DNA from: Actinomycetota bacterium
GTDB lineage: Bacteria > Actinomycetota > Acidimicrobiia > Acidimicrobiales > JAMCPL01
NCBI GenBank assembly: GCA_023379675.1
Contig: JAMCPL010000001.1
Coordinates: 1 to 64,000 of the forward strand
Reading direction: 5' to 3'
DNA length: 64,000 nt
Numbering within the stretch: position 1 is the first letter of the stretch; the number at the start of each line of letters is the position of its first letter. The position numbers and the translations under genes are program-made. The notes beneath the pieces are model-generated. The model saw nothing but the letters and a program-made list of their open reading frames with translations. It was not told the origin of the DNA and did no database searches. This document shows, in pieces, positions 52,634 to 62,269 of the stretch.

Positions 52634-53911
52634 TTACCGCTCCCACCGCTTGAGGCTGCCGCCAAGTCCCGCGCAGGCGCCTATGCCTTCCTCGATCCTC
52701 AATAGCTCGTTGTACTTAGCAACCCTCTCTGTGCGAGCCGGAGCACCTGTCTTCACCTGACCACAGTTGGTTCCTACCGCCAGATGAGCGAGAGTCACAT
52801 CCTCGGTCTCGCCCGAACGATGGGAGACCACGCAGGAATACCCAGCGGTAAAGGCCATCCTCATGGTATCCAGGGTCTCTGTCAAGGTCCCTATCTGATT
52901 GAGCTTTATCAGGATGGAGTTTGCCACGTGACGGCGTATCCCTTCTCCAAGGAGGGAACGATTGGTCACGAATATGTCATCTCCAACCACCTGAACCCTG
53001 CCTCCAAGCCGTTCCGTTGCCAGCTCCCACCCATTCCAGTCCTCTTCGGCCATAGGATCCTCCAGCGATACGATTGGAAAATTGTCACATAGCATCTCGT
53101 AATACGCGACCATCTCCCCAGAGCTTCTCTCCTTGCCCTCGCCGGTAAAGTAATAAGTTCCGTCTCTGTAGAGACCGCTCGGAGCGGAATCCATAGCCAA
53201 GCCGATGTGCTTTCCAGGCTCGAGACCCGCAACCTGGACCGCCTCGACCATGATGGCAAGGCACTCCTCGCTGGTAGCCACATCGGGAGCAAAGCCTCCC
53301 TCGTCGCCGACAGCAGTCCTCATGCCCTTCCCTTTCAGCACCGACTTGAGGGCATGGTACACTTCCGCGCCCCATCTCAATGCCTCCGAAAACGATGCCG
53401 CGCCTACTGGCACGAGCAGGAACTCCTGAAGATCCAGAGGATTGTCCGCATGGGCACCGCCATTCATCACATTGAACTGCGGCAGGGGCAGTACATGGGC
53501 GTTGGATCCACCGATATACCGGTAAAGAGGCAATCCTGATTCAGCGGCGGCGGCCTTGGCTACGGCAAGCGACGTAGCCACAATTGCGTTGGCCCCCAGC
53601 CTGGACTTGGAAGGCGTACCATCCAGATCTATCATCGCGAAGTCGACACTTCGCTGGTCCAGGGCTTCCATGCCTGCAAGCTCCTTGGACATCTCTTCGT
53701 TGACATTCACAAGGGCTCGGAGCACTCCCTTCCCTCCAAACCGCGCCGTCCCATCACGCAACTCCACGGCCTCATGGACTCCAGTGGAAGCGCCCGAGGG
53801 TGCAGCAGCCCGACCGTCAACCCCCGACTCCAGTAATACTTCAACTTCAACAGTAGGGTTACCCCTTGAATCGAGTATCTCGCGCGCATGGATATCTTTT
53901 ATGGAACTCAT
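52634..53911 (-). CDS. eno: Enolase
   Basis: A 425-residue glycolytic enzyme converting 2-phosphoglycerate to phosphoenolpyruvate. [88 protein letters not shown] and [11 protein letters not shown] are all intact, so catalytic Glu and Lys are retained. The full usual length is present. The order eno-divIC-DUF501-ppx matches Mycobacterium. Confidence 0.97.
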   Translation of the reverse strand: MSSIKDIHAREILDSRGNPTVEVEVLLESGVDGRAAAPSGASTGVHEAVELRDGTARFGGKGVLRALVNVNEEMSKELAGMEALDQRSVDFAMIDLDGTPSKSRLGANAIVATSLAVAKAAAAESGLPLYRYIGGSNAHVLPLPQFNVMNGGAHADNPLDLQEFLLVPVGAASFSEALRWGAEVYHALKSVLKGKGMRTAVGDEGGFAPDVATSEECLAIMVEAVQVAGLEPGKHIGLAMDSAPSGLYRDGTYYFTGEGKERSSGEMVAYYEMLCDNFPIVSLEDPMAEEDWNGWELATERLGGRVQVVGDDIFVTNRSLLGEGIRRHVANSILIKLNQIGTLTETLDTMRMAFTAGYSCVVSHRSGETEDVTLAHLAVGTNCGQVKTGAPARTERVAKYNELLRIEEGIGACAGLGGSLKRWER

Positions 53912-53954
53912 ATTTTGAAAAGTCTACCTTTCTTGGATAGGTAAGTGGGTGACC

Positions 53955-55043
53955 TTATCCCTTCAAGAAGCGTGACGGAGGAGAAGCCGGAGGAATCACC
54001 CCGCGGCTGGAATCCCAGGTTCCATACATGGGGCTGATCACAACATGTGCATGCTTGAGCACCCCTGGCAATGTAGAGGTCAATGTCTGCGAATGACTTG
54101 AAAGGATATTCAGCCGGATGGAGCCCTCCACCTGGGAAAATGGGGTCTCGCTTCGTGAAGTCGGCTGAAGGATGAACCAGACCGGCGCCGCACCTGTGCC
54201 GGCCTGCTCCAGCGGTTGGCTCACGCCACCGACTGGAAGGCTAGCTACTGCGCTGGCTATCTGTGACGGAATATTAGTTGCCGGTATGCATCCTATGGAA
54301 CCGCCACTGGCAGCCGACGATGGGCTGGACGCATGGATCTTTGCCAAAGATGCAAAACTCACCCCCTTCGCTATCTGCTGCCTGAGAGCGGTGGCCTCGG
54401 CCTGGCTGGTCGCCACAAGTGCATTAAGGCACAAGTTGGCAAAGTCCTGCGGATGCTTGACGTAAAAGGTATGAGCCACTGAAGCCGAAGCACTGAAGTG
54501 CCCCGCTGCCTGCATAAACGTCTCCAGGTCAGCCTGGAGCGCCACCTGCTCATTTGCAAAGCCTGCGGGCACGGCTTTCATGAGCTGGGCACCGGAGATC
54601 CCGCAAGGCGAACCTGAAGGCGCGCCTGTCGAAGTGTTGGTACTGCTGCTACTTGCCGCCAGCTCAGCCCCTAAATCACCCTTTGCGATAGTGATGTCCA
54701 GCCCAGTCACTTTGACCTTGTGCGCAGCGAGGTAGTCGCCCACCACCTTCTGCTCTATGAGTGAAGTAAGTATCTCCGCAGATAGATCAGGGGAAACCGT
54801 TGCATGGCCCGTTCCATGAACAGGCAAGGTACTCCCAATGCGCAGATCCAGTTCACATTGGGCATAGGACGAGCCGGAAACCTGCGATAGGTAGGAATCG
54901 AGCTTCGTACCCGTGATGACACTCCCGTTCACGGTGGCGGCAGCCGTTGAGGCATTACATGCAGAGAGCAATGAGCTAAAGCCCAGCACGACGCCAAGCC
55001 CAATAGCCAGCCGGTATAATTGCAATTTCCCTAAATGTCTCAC
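53955..55043 (-). CDS. SurA/PrsA-like peptidyl-prolyl isomerase lipoprotein
   Basis: A 362-residue secreted protein. The signal peptide ends in the lipobox FSSLLSACNAS (Cys at about 29). A SurA_N-like region (VNGSVITGTKLDSYLSQ ... ILTSLIEQKVVGDYLAAHKVKVT) comes before a parvulin-type domain (KGVSFASLAKIHASSPSSAASGGSIGCI ... VASLPVGGVSQPLEQAGTGAAPVWFILQPTS). It should help fold exported proteins at the membrane. GTG 55043 has AGGTGGAG just upstream, and TAGGAT a few bases before that. It sits between eno and the divergent mfd, where mycobacteria carry mazG and lpqU. Confidence 0.88.
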   Translation of the reverse strand: MRHLGKLQLYRLAIGLGVVLGFSSLLSACNASTAAATVNGSVITGTKLDSYLSQVSGSSYAQCELDLRIGSTLPVHGTGHATVSPDLSAEILTSLIEQKVVGDYLAAHKVKVTGLDITIAKGDLGAELAASSSSTNTSTGAPSGSPCGISGAQLMKAVPAGFANEQVALQADLETFMQAAGHFSASASVAHTFYVKHPQDFANLCLNALVATSQAEATALRQQIAKGVSFASLAKIHASSPSSAASGGSIGCIPATNIPSQIASAVASLPVGGVSQPLEQAGTGAAPVWFILQPTSRSETPFSQVEGSIRLNILSSHSQTLTSTLPGVLKHAHVVISPMYGTWDSSRGVIPPASPPSRFLKG

Positions 55044-55206
55044 GCTCCACCTATCCTAGGAACCCAACAGGCTCCCGTCAAGGCGCGCACGCTGGTAATG
55101 GACCAATTGGCAATATAGCATCATTCGTGCAGCTGGGCGGCGGCTGCAAGCAGTGACTACACCAGGTAAAGCATCGGGTGGGTATCAAGCACGCTACGAC
55201 ACCGGC

Positions 55207-55212
55207 TAACCT
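55207..55212 (+). promoter_or_regulatory. -10 box TAACCT of mfd
   Basis: TAACCT ends exactly 7 nt before GTG 55220, the first in-frame start of mfd. It supports a leaderless transcript. Confidence 0.45.
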
Positions 55213-55219
55213 CCTATAG

Positions 55220-58200
55220 GTGAACCTGATGGAACGATTGGCAGCCATTCCTGAAATGGCAAAGATGGGCACACTTTTTGATGGCCAGAATATCTACGCG
55301 CCGTCTTGCGCCGTTGCCCTACTGGTTGCTGGAGCCGTAGCCCATGAAGCTTGGGAAACGGTGCTGGTGGTCACTCCGACCACCGGGGAAGCAGAGCAGA
55401 TAGCCCATGACTGCGCCATCTATGCCGGCGAAGAAATGGTCAGGCTTTTCCCGCCTTGGGATACACTGCCTTTCGAGAGGGTAAGCCCGCAAGTGGAAAC
55501 AATGGGGAAACGCTTGGAGGTCATCTGGCGGCTCGGAGGGTCGCCGTCCGGGCAAGATCGAATTGGGCTCGCAGCCCCTGCTTCCACTCCGGCGCCCACT
55601 CCCGCGCCTCTCCGGGTGCTGGTTGCACCGGTAAGGGCCGCCCTGCAAAGACTTGGCCCCATCAAAGCTGCACAACCTCTGCAAATCAAGGTTGGACAAT
55701 GCATCGACCTCGAAAGCACCGCATCGCAACTTGCCGCCATGGGGTATCGCCGCGAATACCTGGTGGAGCATCGGGGAGAGTTCGCCATCAGGGGAGGAAT
55801 TCTGGATATCTACCCATCCGTCTCACCCGCTCCGGTACGGATGGATCTATTCGGGGACGAAGTCGAACGGATTGCCTACTTTGACCCCGGCGATCAGCGT
55901 TCCAGGAACTCTGTAGACAATATATTGGTGTTTGCTGCACGGGAGATGCCCGCAACGGATGGAGTGCGCGAGCGCGCACGGGAACTGGCCGAGAAGTCCA
56001 GCTTTGCACGCTCTCAATTCGAGCGCATATCCAGCGGACAACTTTTTGACGGCATGGAATCGTGGATGCCCTGGCTCTCGATAGACGAGGAGCTGGTAAC
56101 AGATATGTGCAACGCAAATACCCTGACCGTCTTAGTCGATCCCAACCGTTTGGTGGGTAAAGCCATAGAGGTGAACGACGACGAGCATGCTATCGCGCAA
56201 GCCCTCTCGTCGACATGGGCAACGGGGAGTAAGGAGCATAGCTACGACGGGGACAGCGAGGGAAGAGACGGGGACAGGGAGACACCGAAACTGCATCTGC
56301 CTTACGAAAGGCTGCTTGCCCGATCGAGAGCCGGCGTTGCAAGCATCTACACAGTGTCCTCAGGTCCTACGGTCACGGATACCGGCGCAAGGACGGTGGA
56401 TGTGGCGCGAAGCGACCCGGAAGCACTCGTAGCCAAACTGGAAGGGATGGTCAAGAGCGGTTTCAGGGTCGTGATTGCCGCGCATGGCAGGGGATCAGCC
56501 GAGAGGATGATGGAGCGCATCGTCGAATCAGGGTACGGTAACGTCCCTCTCAAAATAATCGATACCCCTGACAGTAACATCATCCTACCTGGCATTTACC
56601 TGACGGTTGCCCCATTGGAGCACGGCGTGGTAATGGCGCAGCAGAAGCTGGCAATCATTACCGAAGCGGACCTGAGCGGGCACCGCACAGCACCTCGACA
56701 CTCCAGGATGCCGGCGCCAAGATCACGCAGGTCAGATGACGGCACGTTCTTCGATGAATTGACCCCGGGGGGCTATGTCGTGCATCGAGATTATGGTATA
56801 GCCCGTTACGAAGGTCTGGCCACTCGCACTGTGGGTGGTCGTTCCAGCGACTACCTGCTGCTTGGATACAAAGGTAACGACAAGCTATACGTGCCAGTGG
56901 ACCAGATCGGGCTACTCACTCCCTACAGCGGCGGAGATTCCCCCACTCTAAGCAGGCTTGGCGGGTCCGACTGGGAGCGGACCCGCTCCCGTGCCAGGGC
57001 TGCGGTGCATGAGATCGCAGTCGATCTGGTGGAGCTCTACAAGGAACGCATACAGGCGGAAGGATATGCATTTTCACCCGATACACCCTGGCAGCGGGAG
57101 TTCGAGGACTCCTTCCCCTTTACTGAGACCCCTGATCAGATGCGCGCCATAGATGAGATAAAGGCCGATATGGAACAGCCGCGGCCTATGGACAGGCTCG
57201 TCTGTGGCGATGTCGGCTTTGGCAAGACTGAGGTCGCATTAAGGGCCGTCTTCAAGGCGGTCCAGGATGGCAAGCAGGTTGCAGTGCTGGTCCCTACAAC
57301 CTTGCTGGGCCAGCAGCATGCCCAGAACTTCAAGGAACGTCTCGCATCCTTCCCGATCCGGGTGGATACACTGTCGCGTTTTTCCACCAGCAGCGAAGCG
57401 CGACATGTGCTTGCCGGGTTGGCAAGCGGCAGCACCGATGTGGTCATAGGCACGCACAAGCTGCTCCAGGAAGGCGTGAAGTTCAAGGACCTCGGGCTTG
57501 TAGTTGTTGACGAGGAGCAACGCTTCGGCGTTACGCACAAGGAGGCGTTGAAACGCATCGCAAAGGGAGTGGACATGATAACGCTTACCGCAAACCCTAT
57601 ACCTCGAACACTGGAAATGGCACTCACCGGCATAAGGGAACTGTCGTTGATCAATACTCCGCCGGTGGAGCGCAGGCCAATACTCACGTATGTAGGTGAA
57701 TATGATGAATCAGCTGTAGTGGAGGCCATCCGGAGAGAGCTGCTGAGAGAGGGTCTCGTATTTTATGTTCACAACCATGTGCATGACATCAACCTTATTG
57801 CAGAACGATTGAGATACCTGGTGCCCGTTGCCCGTGTAGCGGTGGCGCACGGGCAGATGGATGAGTCCGTGCTGGAAAAGGTAATGATAGACGTATGGGA
57901 GCGCAAGTACGATGTACTCGTCGCCACCACCATAATCGAGTCAGGTATAGATGTGCCGGAAGCCTCCACGCTGGTGGTGGACAGGGCTGACCGGCTTGGA
58001 CTGGGTCAGTTGCACCAGCTCAGAGGGCGTGTAGGTAGGGCCGGGCAACGTGCTTATGCTTACTTCCTGTATCCCAGGCAGAAAGCTCTTGGCGAAACCG
58101 CATACGAGCGCCTACGAACCATTGGAGAGAATACCGAGCTGGGAGCTGGATTCAAGATAGCCATGAGGGATCTGGAAATCAGAGGCGCCGGCAACCTACT

Positions 58201-58951
58201 CGGTCGGGATCAGAGCGGCCATATCTCTGCCGTCGGCTATGACCTGTATGTCCAGATGGTTGCTGAGGCGGTCTCGGAGATAAAAGGGGAGCCGGGGAGA
58301 GTGCTCCCCCAGGTGGCAATCGACCTGCCGATCAAGGCATCCATACCCTCGAGCTATATAGCTAGGGACGATATCCGTCTCGAGGCTTACCGGAAACTTG
58401 CGGGTGCTCTCACCTATGAGGCAATAGACGAGATCCAGGAATCATGGATAGATCGATTCGGACCCATTCCGAAAAGTGCACTAGTGCTCCTCCAAGTCGC
58501 CAGGCTGAAAGTGGCTTGCATCGACAGAGGGATATCAGATGTCACCGTCACTCACGCATCCCCGGAACAGACCAGGCTGATGCTGGCGAGCAAGCCAACC
58601 GGCGCCACGGCGAAGCGTTGGGCTGGAAACACACTGGGTAGGACAATGCCTTCCACTGATTCAGGCGTGCCGGGAAGATCGGACACTACAGGAGGAAAGG
58701 GGACTGGGGGAAGAAAGACCGCAGGGATGGGGATGGGGATGTCGGGCAGGAATGCCTATGTTGCTCGAATCTCGCCAGTATCTCTGCTCGCCTCCGCAGA
58801 AGTACGCTTGGCGCGCCTCTACCCCGAGGCAATCTACAAAGAAGGCACTCATCAAATAGTGACGGTGATCAGCAACCAAGAAGAGCTGCCGAATGCTCTA
58901 CGCGATATGATCACCGATCTGTTACCGGAAAAGCAGGCAAACGGTCAGTAA
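55220..58951 (+). CDS. mfd: Transcription-repair coupling factor Mfd
   Basis: A 1243-residue SF2 ATPase that removes stalled RNA polymerase and recruits UvrA. The N-terminal UvrB-like half is followed by the CarD-like RNA-polymerase interaction domain (about 510-580, GGYVVHRDYGIARYEG). The helicase motor has Walker A GDVGFGKTE (~663-671), DEEQRFG (~764), and in the second lobe ATTIIESGIDVPEASTLVV and GQLHQLRGRVGR. Motif III reads TAN (790-792) instead of the usual TAT/SAT. The C-terminal TRCF domain contains an insert rich in Gly/Met/Thr (~1124-1178). GTG 55220 is 7 nt after TAACCT. Confidence 0.95.
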   Translation: MNLMERLAAIPEMAKMGTLFDGQNIYAPSCAVALLVAGAVAHEAWETVLVVTPTTGEAEQIAHDCAIYAGEEMVRLFPPWDTLPFERVSPQVETMGKRLEVIWRLGGSPSGQDRIGLAAPASTPAPTPAPLRVLVAPVRAALQRLGPIKAAQPLQIKVGQCIDLESTASQLAAMGYRREYLVEHRGEFAIRGGILDIYPSVSPAPVRMDLFGDEVERIAYFDPGDQRSRNSVDNILVFAAREMPATDGVRERARELAEKSSFARSQFERISSGQLFDGMESWMPWLSIDEELVTDMCNANTLTVLVDPNRLVGKAIEVNDDEHAIAQALSSTWATGSKEHSYDGDSEGRDGDRETPKLHLPYERLLARSRAGVASIYTVSSGPTVTDTGARTVDVARSDPEALVAKLEGMVKSGFRVVIAAHGRGSAERMMERIVESGYGNVPLKIIDTPDSNIILPGIYLTVAPLEHGVVMAQQKLAIITEADLSGHRTAPRHSRMPAPRSRRSDDGTFFDELTPGGYVVHRDYGIARYEGLATRTVGGRSSDYLLLGYKGNDKLYVPVDQIGLLTPYSGGDSPTLSRLGGSDWERTRSRARAAVHEIAVDLVELYKERIQAEGYAFSPDTPWQREFEDSFPFTETPDQMRAIDEIKADMEQPRPMDRLVCGDVGFGKTEVALRAVFKAVQDGKQVAVLVPTTLLGQQHAQNFKERLASFPIRVDTLSRFSTSSEARHVLAGLASGSTDVVIGTHKLLQEGVKFKDLGLVVVDEEQRFGVTHKEALKRIAKGVDMITLTANPIPRTLEMALTGIRELSLINTPPVERRPILTYVGEYDESAVVEAIRRELLREGLVFYVHNHVHDINLIAERLRYLVPVARVAVAHGQMDESVLEKVMIDVWERKYDVLVATTIIESGIDVPEASTLVVDRADRLGLGQLHQLRGRVGRAGQRAYAYFLYPRQKALGETAYERLRTIGENTELGAGFKIAMRDLEIRGAGNLLGRDQSGHISAVGYDLYVQMVAEAVSEIKGEPGRVLPQVAIDLPIKASIPSSYIARDDIRLEAYRKLAGALTYEAIDEIQESWIDRFGPIPKSALVLLQVARLKVACIDRGISDVTVTHASPEQTRLMLASKPTGATAKRWAGNTLGRTMPSTDSGVPGRSDTTGGKGTGGRKTAGMGMGMSGRNAYVARISPVSLLASAEVRLARLYPEAIYKEGTHQIVTVISNQEELPNALRDMITDLLPEKQANGQ

Positions 58952-59026
58952 GCCGGTAACACCCGGTAAATACTCCACCGTACGCTATGGACCCGGTGAC
59001 CTGGAAAAGCCACCAGCCTCATTCAC

Positions 59027-61096
59027 CTAGCTGCCGCTTGCCACACCAGGTACCTCAGAGCCGTCTGAGCCAGAGCCACCGGGAGCGCCATCGCCAACCA
59101 CTGCAGCCTCGGGAGCGCCATCGCCAACCACTCCATCACCAGAGACACCAGGCTTGGATTTGGGCTTGAACAGCGTACCGACCTCGCCCGATACATGCCC
59201 GTTACCGGGATGGACTGGCCTGCCATAAGCCTCGTCGACTAGAGATCCAACCTCCTGGCCATCGATGGTCTCCTTCTCCAGAAGTGCATGGGCAACCGCA
59301 TCTAATCCTTTGCGATGTGTAGTGAGCAAGCGTTCGGCCCGCTCTTCCTGCTCACGCAGTATCTTAGCCACCTCGGCATCTATGACCCTGCTCGTATCCT
59401 CCGAATAGTCCCTTGAATGCATAAGATCCTCGCCAAGAAAAACCATGCCCTGCGACCCCCAGGCCATAGGACCGAGTTCGGAACTCATCCCCCATTCCCT
59501 TACCATCTTCCGGGCTAATTCAGTATTGCCGACCAGATCGTTAGCGGCGCCCGTGGACAGGTCACCATATACAATGAGTTCTGCAGCCCTGCCTCCCATC
59601 CTCACGGCAAGAGAATCTTCGATCACCTCTCTTGGATAGAGATGCCTCTCCTCGGCTGGTAGCTGCTGGGTGACTCCGAGTGCCATACCCATAGGGAGAA
59701 TGGATACCTTATGGACAGGGTCAGCGTGCGGAAGGATATAAGCTAGCACGGCATGACCACCCTCATGATACGCCACCCGTTCCTTTTCCTCATCGGAAAG
59801 CACCAGGCTCTCCCTTCGCTGCCCCATAAGAACCCTGTCGCGTGCGACCTCGAAATCCTCCATCTCGATCTGCGGAGATCCCCTTCGTACAGCATACAGC
59901 GCAGCTTCATTCACCAGGTTGGCCAGATCTGCACCACTCATGCCAGGCGTTCCTCTGGCAACCGTCTCCAGGTCCACATCAGGACCTATCTTCATGTCCT
60001 TGCAGTGAACCTTAAGGATTGGAAGGCGCTCTTCCAGATCGGGAAGAGGTACGACTATCTGGCGATCAAACCTGCCAGGCCGGAGAAGGGCAGGATCGAG
60101 AATATCAGGACGATTGGTTGCTGCAATGATAACAATACCTTCCGCTGGATCGAAGCCGTCCATCTCAGAAAGTATCTGATTGAGCGTCTGCTCCCGCTCG
60201 TCATGCCCGCCACCCAATCCGGCACCGCGTTTGCGGCCTATCGAATCTATCTCATCGATGAAGATTATGGCAGGAGCCTGCTTGCGGGCGGTACCGAAGA
60301 GGTCACGCACCCTGCTCGCTCCCACCCCTACAAACATCTCCATGAAGTCGGACCCGCTTACGGACATGAAAGGCACCCCTGCCTCGCCCGCCACGGCTCT
60401 GGCCAGCAAGGTCTTACCTGTGCCTGGAGGACCCACGAGAAGTATTCCCTTGGGGATACGAGCGCCGACCTCAGCAAATCGTTGCGGAAATTTGAGAAAA
60501 TCGACCACCTCTGAGATTTCGGTCTTAACTCCTGGATAACCTGCCACATCGTTGAACGTGGTCTTTGGACGATCAGCACTGTATACACGCGCCTTGGATC
60601 TTCCTATGGACATCACACCGCTCATCTGGCCCTGTGCCCGGCGCATTATCCAGATAAATACTGCAACCATCAAACCGATGAAGATGATGTCGGGCAACAG
60701 CGTCGACAGTAGGCTCGGACTGGGTGTAACAAAACTGGTAGCCACTCCATTCTTCTGCATGAGCTGAAGATCAGCGCTGACCGAAGGTTCGGGACCCGTA
60801 ACCGTATAGCTCTGCCCATTGCGGAGCTTTCCGGTAACCGTGCCGTTGTTGTTGTTGACAGTAGCAGTTGCAACCTGCTTATGCGTCACGTCGGATAGAA
60901 ACGTTGTGTAGTTCAACTGCTTGGGAGCCGGACCCGACTTCAGTGAGGGCAGGAAAAGTACGACAAGCACCACAAGTATCAATAGCGGAAAGACCCATCG
61001 CCAGCTTTGATTGGGCTGCGCGGGCTGGTTGCCCTGACCGCTCTGCTGTAATGGCGAGAATCTCTGCTGGCGTTTGTTTGGTGGTGGCGAACTCAT
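59027..61096 (-). CDS. ftsH: ATP-dependent zinc metalloprotease FtsH
   Basis: A 689-residue membrane protease. Two N-terminal helices ([17 protein letters not shown] and [19 protein letters not shown]) flank a periplasmic domain. The AAA+ domain has VGPPGTGKT and [15 protein letters not shown]; the SRH contains [25 protein letters not shown]. The peptidase motif is HEGGH (HEXXH). The C-terminal 60 residues are a Gly/Ser/Asp tail with a repeated [17 protein letters not shown]. It degrades unneeded membrane and short-lived regulatory proteins. TACTAT lies 9 nt before its ATG. It converges on mfd with a 75-bp gap. Confidence 0.96.
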   Translation of the reverse strand: MSSPPPNKRQQRFSPLQQSGQGNQPAQPNQSWRWVFPLLILVVLVVLFLPSLKSGPAPKQLNYTTFLSDVTHKQVATATVNNNNGTVTGKLRNGQSYTVTGPEPSVSADLQLMQKNGVATSFVTPSPSLLSTLLPDIIFIGLMVAVFIWIMRRAQGQMSGVMSIGRSKARVYSADRPKTTFNDVAGYPGVKTEISEVVDFLKFPQRFAEVGARIPKGILLVGPPGTGKTLLARAVAGEAGVPFMSVSGSDFMEMFVGVGASRVRDLFGTARKQAPAIIFIDEIDSIGRKRGAGLGGGHDEREQTLNQILSEMDGFDPAEGIVIIAATNRPDILDPALLRPGRFDRQIVVPLPDLEERLPILKVHCKDMKIGPDVDLETVARGTPGMSGADLANLVNEAALYAVRRGSPQIEMEDFEVARDRVLMGQRRESLVLSDEEKERVAYHEGGHAVLAYILPHADPVHKVSILPMGMALGVTQQLPAEERHLYPREVIEDSLAVRMGGRAAELIVYGDLSTGAANDLVGNTELARKMVREWGMSSELGPMAWGSQGMVFLGEDLMHSRDYSEDTSRVIDAEVAKILREQEERAERLLTTHRKGLDAVAHALLEKETIDGQEVGSLVDEAYGRPVHPGNGHVSGEVGTLFKPKSKPGVSGDGVVGDGAPEAAVVGDGAPGGSGSDGSEVPGVASGS

Positions 61097-61293
61097 TAAT
61101 TATCCATAGTATGCCTATTCAGACCCTGCAGGTACGCAGGAGGAACCTACGCCCTATCTTACAGCATCTAACCAATGATAAGACCGGCGCTGCACGCTAC
61201 CGTGTCACAATCAATCGGGCGGCCGGCAAACATATGTGCCGTTCACTTTACCAGCAAAGACGCTGCGATGGGAATGTAGGATGGGCATTGAGC

Positions 61294-61299
61294 TATCCT
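61294..61299 (+). promoter_or_regulatory. -10 box TATCCT of the CPBP gene
   Basis: TATCCT ends 8 nt before ATG 61308, supporting that start over the longer frame. Confidence 0.4.
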
Positions 61300-61307
61300 G
61301 GGTGATC

Positions 61308-62255
61308 ATGGAGGAAGCCAATCGAGATAATGGTGCTTTGCCGGCCGGGGAATCGAAACGCCGGTTGCCAGCTGACGCATCCATGAACGAGCCAGAGGTT
61401 GGAAAGCCGGGGAATCAGTCACTGGCTGGGGCACCAGGCAGATGGCCAGGACAGGAACCGGCAAACCGTGTGCCGGCAAACCCTCGATCCAACGGATCAC
61501 TTAAGCGGCGCCAAGCCCTGATCTGGCTGGGTCTGGCCGGAACAGGATTCGTCGTAGGCCAAGTCATCTCAGGATTGCTGGTTGCGGTAGTGGCACTGGT
61601 ATTGGGCAAGGAAGGCAGCTTAGGAAAGCTGATCAGCTCCTCGTCACCGCCCGCCTGGATAATCGTAACCGAACTGGTGGGCATATGGATAGGTTTTGCC
61701 GGAGCGGTGGTACTGGCAAGCAAGGCATTCGGCACTGGCCGTATCCGCAACGATATGGGGTTGTCCTTCAAGCCTATCGATCTGGCTATCGGGCCTGCAA
61801 CGGGCCTGCTCTCCCAGGTTGTCCTTATTCCAGCTCTGTACATACCCATAAGGATGGTCTTTCGCAACCTGTCCAACAAGCTGTCAGCGCCTGCCCACGA
61901 GCTGACTGGAGGATTCCATGGCTACGATCTTCTAGTGGTCGCAGCACTCGTAGTGATAGTCGTTCCGGTAATCGAGGAACTTTTCTTCCGGGGATTGCTT
62001 CTCAGTTCTCTGTTGGCCCTCTTCGCTGGCAACGGCAAGCGCGCAGGGCCTGCAATGGCCGTCATCATCGGAGGCATCCTCTTCGGTCTTGCGCACTTCG
62101 AGCCGTTGCAGCTACTCGGTCTCGCCTCGTTCGGGGTAGTACTCTGCGCTATCGCATATAAGGCGCGGCGTATAGGCCCCACGATCCTCGCCCATGCCAC
62201 CTTCAATCTTGTGGCCATGATTGCCATAGCCGTAACGGTGTCACAGCCTCGGTAA
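61308..62255 (+). CDS. CPBP-family intramembrane metalloprotease
   Basis: About 315 residues. A polar N-terminal region of about 65 residues is followed by eight or so hydrophobic segments. The CPBP (Abi) motifs are EELFFRGLLLS (motif 1, EExxxR) and FGLAHFEP (motif 2, with His), with a downstream AHATFNLVAM (motif 3). These proteases, related to eukaryotic Rce1, cleave within the membrane; the substrate is unknown. I chose ATG 61308 because TATCCT lies 8 nt upstream; the frame extends back to 61236 but the extra residues are not membrane-like. A large membrane-protein gene starts 14 bp after it. Confidence 0.88.
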   Translation: MEEANRDNGALPAGESKRRLPADASMNEPEVGKPGNQSLAGAPGRWPGQEPANRVPANPRSNGSLKRRQALIWLGLAGTGFVVGQVISGLLVAVVALVLGKEGSLGKLISSSSPPAWIIVTELVGIWIGFAGAVVLASKAFGTGRIRNDMGLSFKPIDLAIGPATGLLSQVVLIPALYIPIRMVFRNLSNKLSAPAHELTGGFHGYDLLVVAALVVIVVPVIEELFFRGLLLSSLLALFAGNGKRAGPAMAVIIGGILFGLAHFEPLQLLGLASFGVVLCAIAYKARRIGPTILAHATFNLVAMIAIAVTVSQPR

Positions 62256-62269
62256 CGTTGGCACGGCAA

